A stretch of DNA of 39,803 nt from Verrucomicrobiota bacterium (GTDB taxonomy: Bacteria; Verrucomicrobiota; Verrucomicrobiia; Verrucomicrobiales; DEV007). Positions 16,303-23,858 of this stretch are shown here, one piece after another. A program made the position numbers and the translations under genes. The notes beneath the pieces are model-generated. The model saw only the letters and a list, made by a program, of their open reading frames with translations, did no database searches and was not told the origin of the DNA. The stretch covers positions 1-39,803 of the forward strand of contig DAOUQC010000043.1 of assembly GCA_030625775.1 (NCBI GenBank). Direction: 5' to 3'. Within the stretch, counting starts at the first letter, position 1; the number at the start of each line of letters is the position of its first letter.

Positions 16303-17769
16303 TTACTGTTGCGAAACATCGAGGCATATCATCCTCTTTGAGTCCCTTAAAATCAGCTTACCATCTATCATAACCATCGGCCCCCAGGCGTCATGACCAT
16401 GTTCTATGACCTCTGCGTGTCCCAGTTGTTCATATCCCGTGATTGATTTTTTGATCATCGTCAGCTCACCGTGATCATCCAGCAGGTAAAACAGATCATT
16501 TGCCAACAAAAATGGCCCCAGTCCAAAACGATTGGTCTTACCACTGCTCCACACCACCTTACCATCCGGATTCATGCAGACAAACTGCCCGCGACTCGCC
16601 GCAGCATCCTTAGGCAAAATCGCATACAAGTGCTCCTGGGAAAAAATCGGTGTCTGTTGTTCACAGGCAAAAACTGTTTTTTCCAACTCGTAGATAGGCT
16701 CGGCCACAATTTTGTCACCCTCTTTTTTCAAGCCCAACATCATACTGCCACCCCCATAACCCACAGTGAGAAAAATCCGGCTGTCATCAATTTTAACCGG
16801 TGAAGGAGAAGTGACTGAATGAGTCCACTTATTGGTTTCCCACAATAGTGTGCCACGATCCCCGTCCTCGGCAGATACCCCGATCACTCCCCCTATGGCC
16901 ATATAAACATAAGTCTTTTTCCCCATCACCGTCATCGGAATGATCGATGAGTGCGACATCTTCCAGCCGTTGGGATTAGGTGTTTCCCACAACACATCCC
17001 CGGTCTCACAATCCACCCCCATCATCAAAGCTTTGCCGCCAGGTGAAATGACTGCCGTAGTTCCGTCAATCAAAGGACATTGGCCGGTATACCACAACGG
17101 CACCTTGGTTCCGTAATCAGCTTTCAAATCGATGCCCCAACGAAAATCACCTGTCTCCCGGCTCAGGCAAACCACATGACAAGCCGGCCCCATGGAGACA
17201 ATATAATCCTCGGTGACCGCCGGCACGGTTCGGGAATAGCCGTGATTGGCCTTGATCGGATTTTTGTAAAAATGACTCCAGACTTCCTTGCCATCCTCAA
17301 AAGAAAAACAACGTAATACGTCCCCTTCTTTTTTGTCATCATAATCACTGATATAAAAAAGACCTTCCCACACCGCTGCACCGGCATACCCCTCACCGAG
17401 GTCAATCTCCCAAAGCTTAGGAGGTCCGCCCTCCGGCCAACTGGTTGCCAGCGGCACTTTGCTGTCGACGATGTTGCTGTAGTCTGCCCCACGGAAATTG
17501 GGCCAATTGCTATTGGTTTTACCCGCTTTGCCATCAAACTTGGTAAACTCCCCCTTGAGATCTACTTTCTCGACCACTTTTGCAGCCTTGGCCATGCCAG
17601 GTTCCTCGGGTAATGTCCCGGCAGACCGTTCAGCCGAGTAATCCGTTATCCGTTTCACTGTTACCACCGCAGCGGGGCTCTTGAACAGTAGAAAAAGAAA
17701 GCCACCCGCCATCAGTGACATCATACCGACGATAGCTAATACCAGTTGTTGTTGTCCGAAACGATCCAT
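16303..17769 (-). CDS. Membrane-anchored PQQ-like beta-propeller protein
   Basis: This 488-residue protein begins with MDRFGQQQ and one hydrophobic helix at about residues 9-30, which should anchor it with the rest outside. The remainder is a beta-propeller with PQQ-like blades: DGKEVWSHF, TGDFRWGI, TGDVLWETP and KVVWSSG recur at intervals of about 45-60 residues. It is the first gene of the minus-strand redox operon. Together with the second propeller protein encoded two genes later, it gives the cluster two different extracytoplasmic propellers. No PQQ-coordinating dehydrogenase motif is apparent, so an enzyme activity such as alcohol oxidation is not supported. The ATG at 17769 is used because the anchor follows directly. 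Confidence 0.85.
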   Translation of the reverse strand: MDRFGQQQLVLAIVGMMSLMAGGFLFLLFKSPAAVVTVKRITDYSAERSAGTLPEEPGMAKAAKVVEKVDLKGEFTKFDGKAGKTNSNWPNFRGADYSNIVDSKVPLATSWPEGGPPKLWEIDLGEGYAGAAVWEGLFYISDYDDKKEGDVLRCFSFEDGKEVWSHFYKNPIKANHGYSRTVPAVTEDYIVSMGPACHVVCLSRETGDFRWGIDLKADYGTKVPLWYTGQCPLIDGTTAVISPGGKALMMGVDCETGDVLWETPNPNGWKMSHSSIIPMTVMGKKTYVYMAIGGVIGVSAEDGDRGTLLWETNKWTHSVTSPSPVKIDDSRIFLTVGYGGGSMMLGLKKEGDKIVAEPIYELEKTVFACEQQTPIFSQEHLYAILPKDAAASRGQFVCMNPDGKVVWSSGKTNRFGLGPFLLANDLFYLLDDHGELTMIKKSITGYEQLGHAEVIEHGHDAWGPMVMIDGKLILRDSKRMICLDVSQQ

Positions 17770-18014
17770 GGGGTTTTCAGGGAAGACGTATCAATAAATT
17801 CATATTCCAGCGCCAACTGCCTACCCCGCATTGTGACAGAGCCCGGCAAGATTTCTTGTCGGAACAGCAGGCCTACACAATATACACATGAATCCCGCAT
17901 TTGCATGCCGTATTTGCATTTCTCCCCTTCCCGTAATTACGTGTATTTTTTATGATGACAGATGAAGCATTTAAGTGAACATTACAGAAGAATTGCTGTC
18001 TGAAGGCTGATATT
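17770..18014. promoter_or_regulatory. Bidirectional control region of the redox cluster
   Basis: These 245 bases separate the six-gene minus operon from the two-gene plus unit. They contain an imperfect dyad at 17843-17862 (CCGGCAAGA-TT-TCTTGTCGG, one G/T mismatch), a direct repeat ATTTGCAT at 17899-17906 and 17912-17919, and a 10-base palindrome CGTAATTACG at 17932-17941. A TATGAT at 17951-17956 could be the -10 of the plus unit, with a poor -35 (TTCCCG, 17928-17933). GAAGG at 18002-18006 is a well-placed Shine-Dalgarno for the NHL gene. These sites are suggestive of shared regulation of both units; no regulator gene is adjacent. Confidence 0.4.
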
Positions 18015-19094
18015 ATGGGAGATAAATCCGACATAGGAAGACGAGGATTACTGGGAGCCGTTTTACTCGGAGTAGGCGGCGCAGCCGGTTGGGTTGCCCG
18101 CAAGTTCCAGAGCCCCAGCCAAATCCGCAAACCGGTACCAACCGCGCTTGATAGTCGTTTTGTTTACGACATCAGTAAATTTGAAACGACAGCACCCGAA
18201 TTATTGCTCTACGATCCCGAAGAGCACATCACTACCGGATTTGAAAGAGTCAAACGCATTGAAGCGATGCCCGAAGGTCGCTTTGCTGTCGCTGGTGATA
18301 AGTCAGTAAAAATTTTTAGTGCCAAAGGAGCAGTAGAATCCGAATTTCCGCTGAAAGGCGCGCCCCATTGCATGCTGGTCACCAAGAACGGCGAACTCAT
18401 CGTCGGCACGGCCAAGGAATTCACCGTCTATGATTTTTCAGGCAAGGAAAAATGGCAGTCTCCAAAACTACCTCGACGAACCTACCTGACCTCTATCGCC
18501 GTTAGTGACGATGCTATCTATCTAGCTGATGGGGGTAATCGCAAAGTCCTGATCTGTGACCGCAAGACAGGTGAGATTAAAGATCAATTTGGAGAAAAGG
18601 ACGAATCCAAAAACAACCCGGGTTTTGCCGTTCCCAGCCCTTATTTCGACCTGACCGTGGCAAATGACAAACAACTGCGGGTGGTCAACCCCGGCCGTTT
18701 GCGGGTTGAGACTTATTCCCTGGACGGACAATTCAAATCATCCTGGGGTGGCCCCGGCATGAAAATCGACCGTTTCTGCGGCTGTTGCAATCCGTGTTAT
18801 TTCACCATGATGCCCAACGGCGATTTTATCACCAGTGAAAAAGGACTCGCCCGGGTGAACATTTATGATGCCGCAGGAGAGTTCAAAGGAGCCGTTGCCG
18901 GGCCTGATATTCTGGTCGATGACAAGGAACTCGCCAAACGTGCTTGTGGGGATTGCAGTGTAGGTGCCGGTTTTGATGTAGCCATCGAAGAGTCCGGTCG
19001 GGTTTTGGTTCTGGATCCCTTCCGAATGGTGGTGCGTCCCTTCACTCCAAAATCTAAAACAGAAGCTGAAACAAGCTCGGATGTTACTGCCTGA
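18015..19094 (+). CDS. Tat-like exported NHL-type beta-propeller protein with CGCCNPC and CGDC motifs
   Basis: This 359-residue protein starts with a twin-arginine-like signal: R9-R10 in DIGRRGLLGAVLLGVGGAAG. The RR is followed by GLL instead of the classic xFLK, so Tat export is likely but not certain. The body is a six-bladed NHL/SMP-30-like propeller, with blades marked by IYLADGGNRKV (168-178) and ESGRVLVLDP. Two cysteine clusters stand out: C255, C257, C258 and C261 in FCGCCNPCY, and C311 and C314 in CGDC. Six cysteines in a small propeller suggest a metal, heme or Fe-S site; folded export by Tat would fit a protein that receives its cofactor in the cytoplasm. GAAGG lies 8 bases before the ATG. 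It overlaps the frame of the next small gene only if the latter's upstream start is used. Confidence 0.8.
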   Translation: MGDKSDIGRRGLLGAVLLGVGGAAGWVARKFQSPSQIRKPVPTALDSRFVYDISKFETTAPELLLYDPEEHITTGFERVKRIEAMPEGRFAVAGDKSVKIFSAKGAVESEFPLKGAPHCMLVTKNGELIVGTAKEFTVYDFSGKEKWQSPKLPRRTYLTSIAVSDDAIYLADGGNRKVLICDRKTGEIKDQFGEKDESKNNPGFAVPSPYFDLTVANDKQLRVVNPGRLRVETYSLDGQFKSSWGGPGMKIDRFCGCCNPCYFTMMPNGDFITSEKGLARVNIYDAAGEFKGAVAGPDILVDDKELAKRACGDCSVGAGFDVAIEESGRVLVLDPFRMVVRPFTPKSKTEAETSSDVTA

Positions 19095-19116
19095 TTGTCT
19101 TAAAAAAGGAGTCCCC

Positions 19117-19380
19117 ATGGATCAAAAATCACACGCAAAACCCACCACTCCGGCCCGACGACAATTTTTTGCCATCGGGATGCGTACTGTCATCATTGGC
19201 GGCATCGGTTCTTATGCCATGTCCCAGGAAGCCAAACGCAGACGCCTGGCAGGCGACCCGAACTGCATCGAGCTCAACACCTGTCAGGATTGTGTTGAAC
19301 TCCCCTCCGGCTGCAAAAAAGACAAAGCGGAAAATTTTCGTGCCGAGGTGCAAAACAAAGGCTCAAATCTTGCGGGTTAA
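19117..19380 (+). CDS. Small Cys-rich Tat-like membrane or secreted protein
   Basis: This 87-residue protein starts at the ATG at 19117, which has a strong Shine-Dalgarno AAGGAG at 19106-19111, 5 bases upstream. An earlier in-frame start at 19081 would overlap the NHL gene and lacks such a site. Residues near ARRQFFAIGM look like a twin-arginine signal, followed by a hydrophobic stretch (VIIGGIGSYAM). The short mature part has four cysteines in the pattern C-x5-C-x2-C-x6-C (NCIELNTCQDC...SGC), enough to bind one metal centre or form two disulfides. I recognise no family. Lying 22 bases after the NHL gene, it probably forms a pair with it. Confidence 0.72.
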   Translation: MDQKSHAKPTTPARRQFFAIGMRTVIIGGIGSYAMSQEAKRRRLAGDPNCIELNTCQDCVELPSGCKKDKAENFRAEVQNKGSNLAG

Positions 19381-19407
19381 GAAGTGGCGAGGCTTTGCCT
19401 TTGAACA

Positions 19408-20655
19408 CTAAATTACCTTGTCGCGTACCAACTTGCGCAACATCCAGAGTAAAATCGTCGTGCCTAAAAAGGCCAGACTTGCACAAATCAGAAAAATCTG
19501 ATTGGCTGGTATTTCGAATTCAGCTCGAGCTCCCAGGTAAATGAGTGATCCAATGGTGCTGCACATGAAAGACATCGCGTTAGCGGTGCCAAGAAAGCGA
19601 CCGCGTTCATCATCCGGCGAAAGCTTTTGCAGTAAAGCCTGCAAAGGAATGATGTAAAACCCGGCAAAAACCCCGGCACCACCGATCAAAATCGCCACTG
19701 TTTTGAAGTCAGGTTTCAAAACACCTAACAAAGTAAAAAAAACGGTCATCCCTGCCGCCCCCAGAGGAATCAATTTAGGCTGGATTTTGTTCCTTGAAAT
19801 AAACCCGGCCAACACACTGCCAACGCCGATGGAAAGCCCCATTATACCGAGCAGATAACCCGTTTTGGTTGCACTGACATCGAGCAAGGTCCGGTATTCG
19901 GGCAAAATCAAAAGAGCCATCATCCCTATCATATAAAAAGAAGCCCAGGCGATTGCAACAGTCAGCAAGTGCGTCTTACGCATATCTTTCAAGGCTCCTA
20001 AATATACACTGAAGGGATTCCAGTTGAATTTGAGTTTTGGATTCATGGCCTTCAGTGGTGGCATGAACATGATGGCAACCCACCCCAAAATGGCTAGAAT
20101 CAGCATGGCGGTGGTGGGTGCGCTCGATTGTGACGAATCCACCCCCGCTCCCTGGAAGGCATCGTAGATCGGTCCAGCCAACAATGTGCCCACAATCACC
20201 GCGATATTTGTCGACATATTAATAAAGCCGTTCGCCTGGCACAAATCCTTGTCATCAACCAACTCAGGAATCACTCCATACTTTGCCGGTCCGAAAAAAG
20301 AACTTTGAATGGCCAGCAGAAGCATCGCACTCAATGCCAGCCAAAGGTTACCTAGATAAAACCCCATAAAGGCTATTAGAGCGATTCCAATTTCCGCCAC
20401 CTTGACCAGTCGCGATATTTTTTGCTTGCTGTAGCGATCCGCCAACTGACCGGCATATCCCGAAAGTATAATAAAGGGAATCGTGAGGCACAAACCCACA
20501 TAGGCCGGACCACCATCCCCCAGCGGCCCATACCACACCCCGCCACTCGCCACAGAAAAAACCAACAGAGTCTTCAACAAATTGTCATTCGCTGCTCCGA
20601 AGAACTGGGCCACCGTAAGACTGAGGAAGCCGCGTTTGAGAAGTCTGGTATTCAT
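19408..20655 (-). CDS. MFS transporter, LplT-like
   Basis: This is an inner-membrane transporter of 415 residues (421 from the TTG at 20673) with about 12 helices. The first helix carries FLSLTVAQFFGAANDNLLKTLL and the loop after helix 2 has GQLADRYSKQK, the MFS motif A equivalent. FFGPAKYGVIPELVD and QANGFINMSTNIAVIVGTLLAG are typical of the lysophospholipid transporter branch (LplT and the MFS part of LplT-acyltransferase fusions). In that branch the protein flips lysophospholipids for re-acylation, but no acyltransferase is fused or adjacent here. I prefer the ATG at 20655; no Shine-Dalgarno decides between it and the TTG. It converges on the redox cluster's small gene and is divergent from the FAD oxidoreductase. 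Confidence 0.85.
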   Translation of the reverse strand: MNTRLLKRGFLSLTVAQFFGAANDNLLKTLLVFSVASGGVWYGPLGDGGPAYVGLCLTIPFIILSGYAGQLADRYSKQKISRLVKVAEIGIALIAFMGFYLGNLWLALSAMLLLAIQSSFFGPAKYGVIPELVDDKDLCQANGFINMSTNIAVIVGTLLAGPIYDAFQGAGVDSSQSSAPTTAMLILAILGWVAIMFMPPLKAMNPKLKFNWNPFSVYLGALKDMRKTHLLTVAIAWASFYMIGMMALLILPEYRTLLDVSATKTGYLLGIMGLSIGVGSVLAGFISRNKIQPKLIPLGAAGMTVFFTLLGVLKPDFKTVAILIGGAGVFAGFYIIPLQALLQKLSPDDERGRFLGTANAMSFMCSTIGSLIYLGARAEFEIPANQIFLICASLAFLGTTILLWMLRKLVRDKVI

Positions 20656-20779
20656 TATTAATGGTGTGCTCAACTAAGCATGACAATTTCAAGTGTCGAC
20701 CGCAAGTCTTTGGAAACTCAAAAAGCCATCTCCCGGCTTTCTCTTATTGCCCTCCTTCAATGCCAACTTAACATGCTGT

Positions 20780-22474
20780 ATGAAATCAGCCCTTCCCTCT
20801 GTTTATTTTCTCACTCGAAATGCCCTCATTTTTTCACTCGCTCTTTCCGGGCATTTGTTATCAGCCGGCGAGGACAGCAAATCACAAAACTATGATTTGC
20901 TTATTTATGGAGGTACCTCTGCTGCTGTGATTGCCGCCGTGCAGGCAAAAAAAATGAATAAAACGGTCGCCATCGTCTGCCCTGACAAACATCTGGGAGG
21001 ACTCTCCAGTGGTGGCCTCGGCTGGACAGATACCGGCAACAAAGCCGTCATCGGCGGGCTGGCACGGGACTTCTATCACCGCATTTGGAAGGAATACCAG
21101 AAACCTGAAACGTGGAAATGGCAAAACCGCAAGGACTACGGCGATAAAGGACAGGGAACCAAGGCAATCGACGGGGTGAATCGAACGATGTGGATATTTG
21201 AGCCCAGTATCGCCGAAAAGGTTTTTGAAGATTTTATCAAGGATTACGACATCCCCGTTTACCGCGACGAATGGCTCGACCGCAAAAACGGAGTAACGAT
21301 GGAAAATACCCGCATCACCTCCATCACCACATTAAGCGGGAAAACATTCACCGGAAAAATGTTTATGGATGCCACCTACGAGGGTGACCTGATCGCATCG
21401 GCCAAAGTCGACTACCATGTCGGTAGAGAAGGCCGCAAGGTCTACGGCGAAGAATGGAATGGAGTGCAAACCGGCGTCCTGCATCATCGTCACCATTTTG
21501 GTGCCCTGGACAAAAAAATCAGCCCTTATAAAATTCCCGGTGATTCCAACAGTGGCGTATTGCCTCGTATTTCCACCGAAGCCCCGGGTGAAAAACACCG
21601 CGGTGACAACAAGGTCCAGGCCTACTGCTTTCGCATGTGCCTGAGCAATGACCCCGACAATCGCATCCCCTTCCCCAAACCCGAAAACTACGACGCTTCG
21701 CAGTACGAACTCCTGGTGCGTATTTTTGATGCGGGTTGGCGCCAGACTTTTGCCAAATTCGATCCCCTGCCCAACCACAAAACCGATACCAATAATCACG
21801 GCCCCTTCAGTACCGATAACATCGGTTACAATTACGATTACCCGGACGCCTCTTACGAACGCCGCAAGGAAATCATCAAGGAACATGAAAACTACCAGAA
21901 GGGCTGGCTGTATTTCATCGCCAATGACCCGCGTGTGCCGGCTGAAGTCCAGCAAGAGATGAAACTCTGGGGTTTGCCCAAAGACGAGTTCACCGACAAT
22001 GGCAACTGGTCACACCAACTCTACATTCGCGAAGCCCGTCGCATGGTTGGCCACTTCGTCATGACCGAGCACGAATTGCAAAAAAAGCGCCCCACTCCCG
22101 ACTCGGTCGGCATGGGCTCCTACTCCATTGATTCCCACAACATCCAACGCTACATCACCCCCGAAGGAAACGTTCAAAACGAAGGCGACATCGGTGTAAG
22201 CACTCACGGTCCATACGAAATCGCCTACGGCTCACTAATCCCCAAAAAGGAACAGTGCGTGAATCTGTTTGCTCCTGTCTGCGTTTCGAGTTCCCACATC
22301 GCTTTTGGTTCCATCCGCATGGAACCCGTATTCATGATCCTGGGACAGAGCGCTGCGACCGCCGCAGCTATAGCAATCGATGATAATCTCGCTGTCCAGC
22401 AAGTACCTTACCAAAAACTGCGCAAACACCTGCTCACCGATGGCCAGATACTGGAATACAAAAAAGGGAAATGA
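20780..22474 (+). CDS. Exported FAD-dependent oxidoreductase (xanthan-lyase-associated type)
   Basis: Starting from the ATG at 20780, the protein has 564 residues with a Sec signal peptide (RNALIFSLALSGHLLSAG). I prefer this start to the GTG at 20693, because the latter would place 29 residues before the signal. The FAD-binding site is YDLLIYGGTSAAVIAA, with GG at residues 44-45, followed by LGGLSSGGLGWTD (72-84), the hallmark of the FAD_oxidored family PF12831. Family members are frequent in polysaccharide loci of Bacteroidota and PVC bacteria and are often annotated as xanthan lyase, although their chemistry is poorly known. GQSAATAAAIAID near the C-terminus closes the FAD fold. It is followed after 45 bases by the beta-lactamase-like gene on the same strand. 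Confidence 0.88.
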   Translation: MKSALPSVYFLTRNALIFSLALSGHLLSAGEDSKSQNYDLLIYGGTSAAVIAAVQAKKMNKTVAIVCPDKHLGGLSSGGLGWTDTGNKAVIGGLARDFYHRIWKEYQKPETWKWQNRKDYGDKGQGTKAIDGVNRTMWIFEPSIAEKVFEDFIKDYDIPVYRDEWLDRKNGVTMENTRITSITTLSGKTFTGKMFMDATYEGDLIASAKVDYHVGREGRKVYGEEWNGVQTGVLHHRHHFGALDKKISPYKIPGDSNSGVLPRISTEAPGEKHRGDNKVQAYCFRMCLSNDPDNRIPFPKPENYDASQYELLVRIFDAGWRQTFAKFDPLPNHKTDTNNHGPFSTDNIGYNYDYPDASYERRKEIIKEHENYQKGWLYFIANDPRVPAEVQQEMKLWGLPKDEFTDNGNWSHQLYIREARRMVGHFVMTEHELQKKRPTPDSVGMGSYSIDSHNIQRYITPEGNVQNEGDIGVSTHGPYEIAYGSLIPKKEQCVNLFAPVCVSSSHIAFGSIRMEPVFMILGQSAATAAAIAIDDNLAVQQVPYQKLRKHLLTDGQILEYKKGK

Positions 22475-22519
22475 AATTTCTCGATCGACAGGCCCTCTGT
22501 TTTATAGGCTAATAAACCC

Positions 22520-23656
22520 ATGCATGCCCGCTCTCTATGGAAGTTCTCCGCTGCCCGGTTTTCACTGAAGGCGATACTGTTTTTGTTTCTGTGTTTGATG
22601 GCAGCACAGCCATCCAGGGCAAAACCCGACAATGCTAAATCAGAAAGGATACAGGAGGCCCTCAGCGAAGTGGTCTCCAGTGAAAAAATACCGGGAATGG
22701 TCGCCGCCATTGTGGACGCAGAAGATTTGATAGCCATTGCTGCCGCAGGAGTGCGCAAAACAGGATCAAAGGCACTCCTGGAAGACAATGACCTGATGCA
22801 TATCGGTTCGTGCACCAAAGCGATGACAGCTACCTTGCTGGCACGGTTTGTCGACGAAGGAGTGATCACCTGGGAAAGCACCTTGATCGAAATTTTCCCG
22901 GAATACCGGAACAAAATACATCCTGACTACCATCAAATCACTCTGTGGCAGTTACTCACCCATCGCTCGGGGCTTCCTGCCAATGCCAGGGACTGGTGGG
23001 CACATCGCCGGATGGAGCTCAAAGCAAGGCGCCAGACGATCATGTTGGAAAATATGAAAGAGGCGCCAAGCGGAAAACCGGGTGCATTCCTGTATTCAAA
23101 TCTGGGCTACATGATCGCCGGATGCATGGCTGAAAAACTGAGCAAAACCAGCTGGGAAATTTTGATGAAGAATTATTTATTTGATCCGGCCGGAATGAAA
23201 TCGGCAGGTTTCGGCCCACCAGGAAAACCTAATCAGGTTGATCAGCCCTGGGGACATGTAAAAAAAGGCGGGCAGTGGCAAGCCAGACAATTTGATAATG
23301 CGGAAGCACTGGGACCAGCCGGGCGTGTGCATTGCACTCTGGAGGATTGGGGGAAATTTATTGCCTTGCAACTGCCGGCTAAAAAAACGCCGCTCCTGGA
23401 CCGCAAGTCTCTGGGGAAATTAATTAAACCCAAAGATGGTGATTATGCTGCGGGATGGAAAGTGGGCGAGCGATCATGGGCTGAAGGTGTAACTCTGTCT
23501 CACAGCGGCAGTAATACGATGTGGTATGCAGTGGTCTGGGTGGCTCCTGAATTGAATCGAGCTTTCATTGTCGCCACTAACTCCAAGGATGATAAATCAG
23601 CAAGTATTTGTGACAAGATGATCGGAAAATTGATTGTGATTGATAAAGGGGAATGA
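22520..23656 (+). CDS. Serine hydrolase, class C beta-lactamase/esterase family
   Basis: This 378-residue exported enzyme has a Sec signal peptide ending near AAQPSRA (residue 34). The catalytic set of the beta-lactamase/DD-peptidase fold is visible: S97-C-T-K100 (SxxK), Y192-S-N194 (YxN) and H328-S-G330 in place of the KTG box. An H-x-G box is common among esterases and D-aminopeptidase-like members and makes true antibiotic resistance less likely. QLLTHRSGLP (145-153) is the usual neighbouring motif. The substrate is unknown; cleavage of ester or peptide bonds in the periplasm is a reasonable expectation. It shares strand and close spacing with the FAD oxidoreductase. Confidence 0.9.
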   Translation: MHARSLWKFSAARFSLKAILFLFLCLMAAQPSRAKPDNAKSERIQEALSEVVSSEKIPGMVAAIVDAEDLIAIAAAGVRKTGSKALLEDNDLMHIGSCTKAMTATLLARFVDEGVITWESTLIEIFPEYRNKIHPDYHQITLWQLLTHRSGLPANARDWWAHRRMELKARRQTIMLENMKEAPSGKPGAFLYSNLGYMIAGCMAEKLSKTSWEILMKNYLFDPAGMKSAGFGPPGKPNQVDQPWGHVKKGGQWQARQFDNAEALGPAGRVHCTLEDWGKFIALQLPAKKTPLLDRKSLGKLIKPKDGDYAAGWKVGERSWAEGVTLSHSGSNTMWYAVVWVAPELNRAFIVATNSKDDKSASICDKMIGKLIVIDKGE

Positions 23657-23858
23657 AAAAGATGGCGGACTTTAGTGCAATGCATAAGAAATCGGCTGGC
23701 AAGCTGGCTTCTGCGGCCCCTGGTGCTTCGAACATGCTCACTGTGATCGAACCCGCGCCTTCCGCGAGATCGGAATGCTGCGGGATTGGCTGCGCAAGTG
23801 GACGGCAGAGGCTAAAGGGCAGTAGCAAGCACCAATGAGTTCATGCTAAACATTGTTT
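23657..23858. other. Noncoding spacer, possible gene remnant
   Basis: This stretch between the serine hydrolase and TPR genes has no gene I can support. A plus-strand frame ending near 23825 reads REIGMLRDWLRKWTAEAKGQ and then stops. It is coding-like in composition but has no start and is interrupted upstream, so it could be the tail of a lost gene. No known family is recognised. Confidence 0.25.

Noticed and set aside
12383-17769. Calling the two propeller proteins PQQ-dependent dehydrogenases
   Set aside because: Only the blade motifs (GxxxW type) are visible. No catalytic or PQQ/calcium-binding residues typical of quinoprotein alcohol or glucose dehydrogenases could be identified, so only a PQQ-like fold is claimed.
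21332-21955. A 207-codon minus-strand frame inside the FAD oxidoreductase gene
   Set aside because: It is antisense to a recognised enzyme, and its Val/Gly/Ile-rich composition reflects reverse reading of the codons.
22520-23656. Antibiotic-resistance beta-lactamase
   Set aside because: The KTG box is replaced by HSG and the context is glycan metabolism, so an esterase or peptidase-like role is more likely.
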